9,800 nt of DNA from CAJBVG01 sp943360385 (lineage in GTDB: Bacteria > Bacteroidota > Bacteroidia > Sphingobacteriales > Sphingobacteriaceae): positions 1 to 9,800 of the forward strand of contig CALRIM020000117.1 of NCBI GenBank assembly GCA_943360385.1, given 5' to 3'. The notes beneath the pieces are model-generated. The model saw only the letters and a list, made by a program, of their open reading frames with translations, was not told the DNA's origin and did no database searches. Every line of letters begins with the position of its first letter. The first letter of the stretch is position 1. Shown piece by piece: positions 5,100 through 9,800 of this stretch. The position numbers and the translations under genes are program-made.

Positions 5100-6908
5100 C
5101 TACAATCTAAATCCTACGATAAAATTTGCATAATACCCTTGCGAATTAATGTTAGGGCCATCATTTATAACTTTGTTATTTGAATCCCATTTAGTAGAGC
5201 CAAATGGGATATAATAACCTGTTCGAATTCCTAAAGTGAGGTCTTTAACTCTATTTTTTTTGAATGGAGTAGTAGATATTTGCATTCCGATATTACCTGT
5301 AAAACCTTTCGTTCTTACATACGTTTGATTTCCATAACTACTCAAAAGAGTATTAAATGATTGCGAATTAACAACGTTGTTATTTGTATTGAGGCCAAAC
5401 CACGAATAAATAATACCTGCGTATGGAACTATTTGTAGGGTTGATTTTTTACTGAAATTGTATCCTAAAGAAGTACCAACGGTTGTACCTCTTAATGAAT
5501 TACTAATCGAACCATTGGTTTGAGTGGAAGCATAAGTAGAATAATTAAAAATCGACACTAAATTAGTTTTTGTAAACAAGGTGTAAAATCCACCACCTCT
5601 CGAAAAATAAACATCCTCTAATTTCAGATGTCCGTTTTGCGTAAGAATAGTATTCAATTCTTTAAAACTAGGAACTTGAATTCCAATCTGCGAATGGATA
5701 GTTACGATTCGTTTGGGTGGTACTAATTTTAATTCTTCTGTTATTTTTTCCTTTTGAGTTGGATTATAAGTTAAACTGGTGGCTCCAGATGGAATGGGTG
5801 TGTCCTGAAATTTTTCTAACAGAAATAAATATTGAGCATGTAAATGATGTGGAAATAGATCTTTCTCTTTTACTGGAAACGCTTTATAATAACTATCATC
5901 AGGTAATAAAACAATTGTTGCACCTGTTCTCACATAATTGTTGCTATTATAATATAGTGGAGGCTCGTAACCTTTAATGTATTTAGGAATAATTTTAGAT
6001 GTCATTTTTCCCAAGTATCTCTCATAGTTTTTTTGAGCTACTCGACTAGGTTTTTCCAACTTATTATAAATATGTTTAAGAACTAATCGTTGAGTAAATT
6101 TTTGTTTACTTATTATTTCTTTTGCATTCGCGAATGGGTTTACCGTATTAAAATCATTTAGGGTTTGAATAGACATTGGGACTTCAGGTACCCAATCTGC
6201 GGCATTTACAACGTTATATGCCCAGCCACCTTGTGTCATTGCTTCGTATTCATAAGCAAAATATAAATTACCTGGTTTAGGGCCAGCACTGCAATATGTT
6301 TTAAATCTAATATCTGCTGGTAGTTGATTGTTTTTTTGTAGATTATATAAATAAGCCGTAAGTAAATAAGCAATTCCACCTCCTTGACTATGTCCCATAA
6401 TCAAGTAATCCTTAATACCCACAGAGTAGCTTTCTTTAATTTTAGGGATAATTTCTTTTGATAATACACCCATAGAAATTAACCATCCCACATGCACAGC
6501 AGCCTTGGGGTCTGATGCCAATTCATATGGAAAAATGTCTCCATTACCTAAACTAATACTTCCTTTTGCGGGTACCATTGCAGCATAGAAGTTCGCTAAC
6601 CAGCTCTCCTGTTTTAAGGTAGTTCCCCTTAAACTAATTGCTGCAACATTATTATTGCTTATCCAATAATCCCATAAATTATCCAATCCTATTGGTTGCG
6701 ATTGATAAACCATTTTAAAGGAACTAGGTTCTGGATATTTATTGAAATACTCTGGTGATGCAGTTGTACGAGTGGATATCAACATTAATTCTTTATACTC
6801 TGCTTTATCAAATCCAGGTTTTAAGGTTTGTGCGGTAGTGCCTAAATTTGAAATTATTAGGGCCATGAATGGGGCTATTTTTAAGAGAAAAAGAAGGTGT
6901 TTTTTCAT
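5100..6908 (-). CDS. Exported class-3 lipase domain with C-terminal outer-membrane barrel-like domain
   Basis: A 602-residue alpha/beta-hydrolase, predicted to hydrolyse acylglycerol or other ester bonds. Residues 1-26 are a signal peptide ending TTA-QT. The lipase fold (about 35-360) shows the class-3 signatures in order: ISLRGTT (92-97) with SWLANF for the oxyanion region, the nucleophile elbow MGHSQGGG with Ser174, CSAGPKPGN (206-214), and VNAADWVPEVP with probable catalytic Asp238. The catalytic His is probably in the HHLH cluster (354-357). Residues about 405-602 look different: alternating polar/hydrophobic strands rich in Gly and aromatics (GGGFYTLF, TVGTSLGYNF, IVPYAGIIYSWFG, LTLGIRTGYYIPFG), ending NFIVGFRL, as in small outer-membrane beta-barrels. 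This suggests a lipase tethered to the outer membrane. The substrate is unknown. Start: MKKHLLFLLK directly before the hydrophobic core. It lies upstream of arsR on the same strand but is separated from it by the arsR promoter. Confidence 0.85.
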   Translation of the reverse strand: MKKHLLFLLKIAPFMALIISNLGTTAQTLKPGFDKAEYKELMLISTRTTASPEYFNKYPEPSSFKMVYQSQPIGLDNLWDYWISNNNVAAISLRGTTLKQESWLANFYAAMVPAKGSISLGNGDIFPYELASDPKAAVHVGWLISMGVLSKEIIPKIKESYSVGIKDYLIMGHSQGGGIAYLLTAYLYNLQKNNQLPADIRFKTYCSAGPKPGNLYFAYEYEAMTQGGWAYNVVNAADWVPEVPMSIQTLNDFNTVNPFANAKEIISKQKFTQRLVLKHIYNKLEKPSRVAQKNYERYLGKMTSKIIPKYIKGYEPPLYYNSNNYVRTGATIVLLPDDSYYKAFPVKEKDLFPHHLHAQYLFLLEKFQDTPIPSGATSLTYNPTQKEKITEELKLVPPKRIVTIHSQIGIQVPSFKELNTILTQNGHLKLEDVYFSRGGGFYTLFTKTNLVSIFNYSTYASTQTNGSISNSLRGTTVGTSLGYNFSKKSTLQIVPYAGIIYSWFGLNTNNNVVNSQSFNTLLSSYGNQTYVRTKGFTGNIGMQISTTPFKKNRVKDLTLGIRTGYYIPFGSTKWDSNNKVINDGPNINSQGYYANFIVGFRL

Positions 6909-6978
6909 AGTGGTAGGTTAAACACTGTAATCACTTAGAAGTAAATATGTTTTTTAAAATTCTGTGAAATATGTATAT

Positions 6979-7002
6979 AATGGTTATTTAAATGTAACCA
7001 TT
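6979..7002. promoter_or_regulatory. Perfect dyad in the divergent intergenic region
   Basis: AATGGTTA (6979-6986) and TAACCATT (6995-7002) are perfect inverted repeats separated by 8 bp, the size expected for a dimeric regulator's site. It lies between the divergent lipase and YXWGP-like genes (gap 6909-7040), 71 bp from the first and 39 bp from the second start codon. The spacer overlaps a near-match -7 element on the lipase side (TACATTTA, 6996-6989). No exact TAnnTTTG with a proper -33 was found in the gap on either strand. A short RNA hairpin is the alternative reading. Confidence 0.5.
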
Positions 7003-7040
7003 TGATTCCTTTTTAAAATAGTTTTAAGGAAATATTTAGG

Positions 7041-7514
7041 ATGAAAATGAAAAAGACATTTAGATATACCATAGGTATTATTCTATTTCTTATAGGAGTA
7101 ATTGATCTAAAACCTGCAAAAGCACAAGTGAATGTTTCTGTTAATATCAATTCTCAACCTCAATGGGGTCCAGCAAATTACGATTACGTAGAATATTATT
7201 ATCTACCAGAAGTAGATGTTTATTATTATGTACAAACAAGAGAGTATATTTATTTTAATAGAGGTAGGTGGGTTACAGCTTCCCATCTTCCGTCACATTA
7301 TCACATCGATTTGTACAGAACATACAAAGTTGTACTAAACGAACCTCGTCCGTATATGCATCATAGCATGTATAAAGAAAAATATGGGATGTATAAACAC
7401 TCTTATAATAAGCAATCACCTAATCGCGATCATATTACCAAGGGCAACAGTAATAGCTCAAAAGGGAAATCTGCACATCCTGAGAAAAGAGGAAAAGGTC
7501 GTAAAGGGAAATAG
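7041..7514 (+). CDS. Secreted YXWGP-like protein of unknown function with basic C-terminal tail
   Basis: A 157-residue exported protein resembling a family I recognise as widespread and uncharacterised in Bacteroidota. Residues 1-28 form a signal peptide (KMKKTFRY, a hydrophobic core, then AKA-QV). The core (about 40-105) has QWGPANYDYVEYYYLPEV, then YYYVQTREYIYFNRGRW, LPSHYHIDLYRTYKVV and NEPRPY, very rich in Tyr (19 or so), with alternating patterns suggesting beta structure. The tail (about 106-157) has many His, Lys, Ser and Asn and ends KRGKGRKGK; it is probably disordered and could bind acidic polymers. A second ATG at 7047 gives an equally good signal peptide; AAGGA at 7026-7030 lies 10 nt before the first ATG and favours 7041. 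It is divergent from the lipase and its stop is 8 nt from that of the convergent gene. I cannot assign a function. Confidence 0.8.
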   Translation: MKMKKTFRYTIGIILFLIGVIDLKPAKAQVNVSVNINSQPQWGPANYDYVEYYYLPEVDVYYYVQTREYIYFNRGRWVTASHLPSHYHIDLYRTYKVVLNEPRPYMHHSMYKEKYGMYKHSYNKQSPNRDHITKGNSNSSKGKSAHPEKRGKGRKGK

Positions 7515-7522
7515 GCTTTTTA

Positions 7523-8764
7523 TTAACCGCATCCTTGTTCTAAAACTACTTTTAAGTCAACTTTTTCCTCAACAGGTGTGTTTTTAATAAATTCCAACCA
7601 TTCTTTTTCGAATTCTGCAAGTGATTGTTTATAAATAGATTCAAAAGACTGAAAACCTTCATTCCATAAGAGGTTCATTTTTTCGCTTCCATATTTTTCA
7701 TATAAATATTTAAAAATACCAGCACTTTGTAGGTAAGCAATTACATCACTTTCCCTAGCTTTGTCATCAAATCTATCAACCAAATCAGTTATTTTAAATA
7801 GTTTATTTGTTAATAATAAAGAATTATTTACGGTATAAATTGGATTTGAATAATAGCATCTATTATCAGCATAAACGGCTGATCCCTCAATCAATAATCT
7901 ATTGTTACAAACACCCCACTGATTTAAGGAAATGATATGAAAGATCTCATGTTTAAATTGTGGTCTACGTTTTTCGTGAAATGGGAAAAATGCCAAATCG
8001 TGCTCTGCATAGGCAACTCCCCCCTGAGCTCTTATACCAGTATAGTATTTCATTTCTTCAACAGAGCTAAAGAGTATAATATTTATACCTCTATTGTAAT
8101 CGCCTTTATTTAATAGGGTAGTGGCTCTTTTTATTGAGCTATCTAATTCTTCTTTTATAAAATCTAATTTGCTTTCTGCATATGAATTTGCAGAATAGTA
8201 GATTCTGAAATTTTTATATGATACTGAGATTAATGGTATTGTATCGTTTGCAAGATATTGTTTAGCAAATTTTGTTAATGGGAAGAATACAACCTCAGTA
8301 CTTTTCTTTTTAGAAATGGTTCTCTCCACTAATTTTGCATTAATTCGATCGGACTCTATTTTATTTGTTCTGATTTTTGAAATTATAACGTTCCATGACT
8401 CATCTTTTTTAACATTGTTGAGATCTGTATCGGCTAGAATTCTATCAATATCATTATAATTATATACTTCAATTATTTTTTGTAAGCACTCTACTGATTT
8501 TTTTATTTTTTTGTCTAAAGAATAACAGCATGCTGCATTATATAATAATTCCACTTTGGGGAATTCAATGCCTTTTTCAACATCTACACTATTTGCATTC
8601 AAGTACATTTGAGCTGCTTTTTTATAGGATTTTTGTTGATATAAGGAATCACCCTTATTCATAAAATCAATGCACTTATAGTAGTTAGGGAACCCAGTTT
8701 GCGAAAATACATTTGTAAAAAGTAGAAGAAGGGCGATTAAAAGTAGTCCGTATTTATTTCTCAT
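7523..8764 (-). CDS. Exported TPR protein with HExxH metallopeptidase-like domain
   Basis: A 413-residue protein with signal peptide 1-22 (MRNKYG, a Leu-rich core, then VFSQ-TG). Residues about 27-130 are tetratricopeptide-like helices; the stretch YNAACCYSLDKKIKKSVECL through the LADTDLNNVKKDESW motif resembles the terminal-TPR pattern in which an Asp-Leu 'DxDLxxxKxDxxW' block closes the array. Residues about 180-395 resemble the MA-like/gluzincin peptidases: KHEIFHIIS gives His272, Glu273 and His276, and LLIEGSAVYAD gives Glu293 as the likely third zinc ligand, 17 residues further on. GGVAYAEHDLAFFP just before the motif is the edge strand typical of such proteins. A secreted or periplasmic zinc peptidase is the best guess; the substrate is unknown. 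The protein ends GCG, with no sorting domain visible. It lies 117 nt downstream of rlmF on the same strand, probably with its own weak promoter. Confidence 0.78.
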   Translation of the reverse strand: MRNKYGLLLIALLLLFTNVFSQTGFPNYYKCIDFMNKGDSLYQQKSYKKAAQMYLNANSVDVEKGIEFPKVELLYNAACCYSLDKKIKKSVECLQKIIEVYNYNDIDRILADTDLNNVKKDESWNVIISKIRTNKIESDRINAKLVERTISKKKSTEVVFFPLTKFAKQYLANDTIPLISVSYKNFRIYYSANSYAESKLDFIKEELDSSIKRATTLLNKGDYNRGINIILFSSVEEMKYYTGIRAQGGVAYAEHDLAFFPFHEKRRPQFKHEIFHIISLNQWGVCNNRLLIEGSAVYADNRCYYSNPIYTVNNSLLLTNKLFKITDLVDRFDDKARESDVIAYLQSAGIFKYLYEKYGSEKMNLLWNEGFQSFESIYKQSLAEFEKEWLEFIKNTPVEEKVDLKVVLEQGCG

Positions 8765-8801
8765 AAATATTTATTTAAGAACATAAACGAGAATAGCATT
8801 T

Positions 8802-8832
8802 AAATAATATTCAGTAATTATATAGTTACAAA
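8802..8832 (-). promoter_or_regulatory. Weak candidate promoter of the TPR-metallopeptidase gene
   Basis: On the minus strand TTTG (8832-8829) is followed by 19 nt and TATTATTT (8809-8802), which fits four of the six fixed positions of TAnnTTTG. It would start transcription about 30 nt before the ATG at 8764. The region is so AT-rich that a chance match is possible. Confidence 0.3.
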
Positions 8833-8837
8833 TTATA

Positions 8838-8861
8838 TTGAGTAGGCATAATTCTACTCAA
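8838..8861 (-). terminator. Hairpin downstream of rlmF, possible terminator
   Basis: TTGAGTAG (8838-8845) and CTACTCAA (8854-8861) are perfect 8-bp inverted repeats around an 8-nt loop, with a possible extra G-U pair. The hairpin begins 20 nt after the rlmF stop codon in the direction of transcription. It is followed by TATAATTTGT on the minus strand, which is not a clean U-run, so termination would be inefficient; a protein-binding dyad is the alternative. Confidence 0.5.
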
Positions 8862-8881
8862 CTTATGAATTGTAGTTTAAA

Positions 8882-9757
8882 TTAAAAGGTCCAAGCCAAT
8901 ATTCTACTGATTTTATTTCCTTGTTTCATTTCAATAGTACGCACTTCTTTAGCCTTCAATTTTTCTAAATGAAAATAATTTTTTTTGAGGTGTTCTTTTT
9001 TCGACACTAGTGTTGTAAACCATTTAACTTGTTTTGCAAACTCTTTGCTTTGATAAATCATATCGTTTACAAATTTCAGTTCCCCTCCAGGGCACCATAA
9101 CTCACTGTTTTTTCCACCAAAATTTAATCGTGGTTTAATAATTAACTCCCCTCTAAGATTGCTTGTTTTCTTAATGTTTCCTTGCTCAGCTTCTTTTGCA
9201 GAGGTATGGAAAGGAGGGTTGCAAATAACCAAATCAAATTTCTCTTTGGTTTGAATAATACCCTTGAAAATATCCGTAGGATTTTTCTGTAATCGGATGT
9301 CTACTTTTTTATGTAGAACTGGATTTTTTTCGATGATATTTTTGGCAGACTTTACAGCAATGGACTCAATATCGGTGCCTACAAATTTCCAATCATATTC
9401 ATTAACCCCGATAATTGGGTAAATGCAATTTGCTCCAACCCCAATATCTAATACTTTTAATTTCTGAGGATCTGGAAATAAATCTGCTGCATAGTGAATA
9501 TAATCCGCTCTACCTGGTATAGGTGGACATAAATACCCTTGAGGGATTTCCCAATCGTTAATATTATAGTACTTCTTCAGTAATGCCTGATTTAACGCAA
9601 TTACTGCAGTTGGATTAAAAAAATCAATCGTCTCTATGTCGAATTCATTTACAAATACAAATTCCCTCAAGGGTTTATGTGTTTTTATAAGGTCAATAAA
9701 ATCGTATTGTGATCTATGTTTATTTCGAATATGGAAACTTGTTTTTTCTATTGTCAT
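8882..9757 (-). CDS. rlmF: 23S rRNA (adenine-1618-N6)-methyltransferase RlmF
   Basis: Transfers a methyl group from S-adenosylmethionine to N6 of A1618 in 23S rRNA, in the cytoplasm. The 291-residue length is close to that of the family (E. coli about 308). The N-terminus FHIRNKHRSQYDF matches the family's PRNRHxxRYD block. FFNPTAVIALNQALLKKYY and CPPIPGRADYIHYAADL are highly characteristic. The SAM site is LDIGVGAN (103-110), with Asp129 in GTDIES; the amino-methylating motif NPPF is at 180-183, followed by HTSAKEA. GGKNSELWCPGGEL and SKKEHL are further family blocks. The frame is open 14 codons upstream to the window edge, but the conserved N-terminus places the start at 9757. No Shine-Dalgarno sequence precedes it (AATAAATAAA), as is common in this phylum. 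Confidence 0.95.
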   Translation of the reverse strand: MTIEKTSFHIRNKHRSQYDFIDLIKTHKPLREFVFVNEFDIETIDFFNPTAVIALNQALLKKYYNINDWEIPQGYLCPPIPGRADYIHYAADLFPDPQKLKVLDIGVGANCIYPIIGVNEYDWKFVGTDIESIAVKSAKNIIEKNPVLHKKVDIRLQKNPTDIFKGIIQTKEKFDLVICNPPFHTSAKEAEQGNIKKTSNLRGELIIKPRLNFGGKNSELWCPGGELKFVNDMIYQSKEFAKQVKWFTTLVSKKEHLKKNYFHLEKLKAKEVRTIEMKQGNKISRILAWTF

Positions 9758-9800
9758 TTTATTTATTGTCCAGAATGTAATCCCACTAAATTCCCCTCCG
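9758..9800. other. Upstream flank of rlmF, cut by window edge
   Basis: 43 bp. On the minus strand one frame ends in TAA at 9765-9763 after 11 open codons, so the 3' end of an upstream gene 5 nt before rlmF is possible but cannot be shown. A second frame is open and continuous with rlmF. No promoter can be recognised in so short a piece. Confidence 0.3.

Noticed and set aside
5717..5977. Open frame of 86 codons on the plus strand
   Set aside because: Antisense to the lipase gene, with no family features.
6976..6981. TATAAT, a perfect E. coli-type -10 on the plus strand
   Set aside because: Bacteroidota primary sigma factor uses TAnnTTTG, no suitable -35 is present, and the surrounding DNA is AT-rich enough for chance occurrence.
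7504..7530. Bidirectional terminator between the convergent stops
   Set aside because: Only 8 nt separate the genes and no convincing stem could be drawn.
7384..7587. Open frame of 67 codons on the plus strand overlapping the end of the YXWGP-like gene
   Set aside because: It is an alternate frame of the basic tail and runs into the convergent gene; no coding features.

Overview
The window comes from an AT-rich genome of the phylum Bacteroidota, probably a flavobacterium-like lineage; I cannot place it lower. The evidence is: promoter elements of the Bacteroidota type (TTG-N20-TAnnTTTG) ahead of yidC and arsR, genes mostly without a strong Shine-Dalgarno sequence, 'SQ/AQ' signal-peptide ends, a pyrG-yidC pair, and a YXWGP-like secreted protein typical of the phylum. 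Eight genes are present, seven on the minus strand and one (7041-7514) on the plus strand. No tRNA, rRNA, CRISPR array, insertion sequence or phage gene was seen.

Region 1 (1-3202) is housekeeping: pyrG (CTP synthase) followed by yidC (inner-membrane insertase, cut by the left edge). yidC has its own well-formed promoter starting at the pyrG stop codon, so it need not depend on pyrG readthrough.

Region 2 (3203-5099) is a small regulated operon: an ArsR-type repressor overlapping by 4 bp a fused SRPBCC(AHSA1)-VOC protein, then a DoxX-like membrane protein. The arsR promoter is embedded in inverted repeats that look like an autoregulatory operator, and its position shows that the true arsR start is at 5015, not 5048. 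Three different short-period repeats (7 or 8 bp) surround doxX, including an octamer-based palindrome just after its stop codon.

Region 3 (5100-7514) holds two divergent genes for exported proteins: a 602-residue class-3 lipase whose C-terminal third looks like an outer-membrane beta-barrel, and a 157-residue YXWGP-like secreted protein of unknown role with a very basic tail. The 132-bp gap between them carries a perfect 8-8-8 dyad.

Region 4 (7523-9800) holds an exported TPR plus HExxH metallopeptidase-like protein and, upstream of it, rlmF (23S rRNA m6A1618 methyltransferase) with a hairpin after its stop.

Nothing here is clearly a new defence or mobile system. The most unusual items are the lipase-barrel architecture, the AHSA1-VOC fusion with its operator, and the octamer repeats around doxX.
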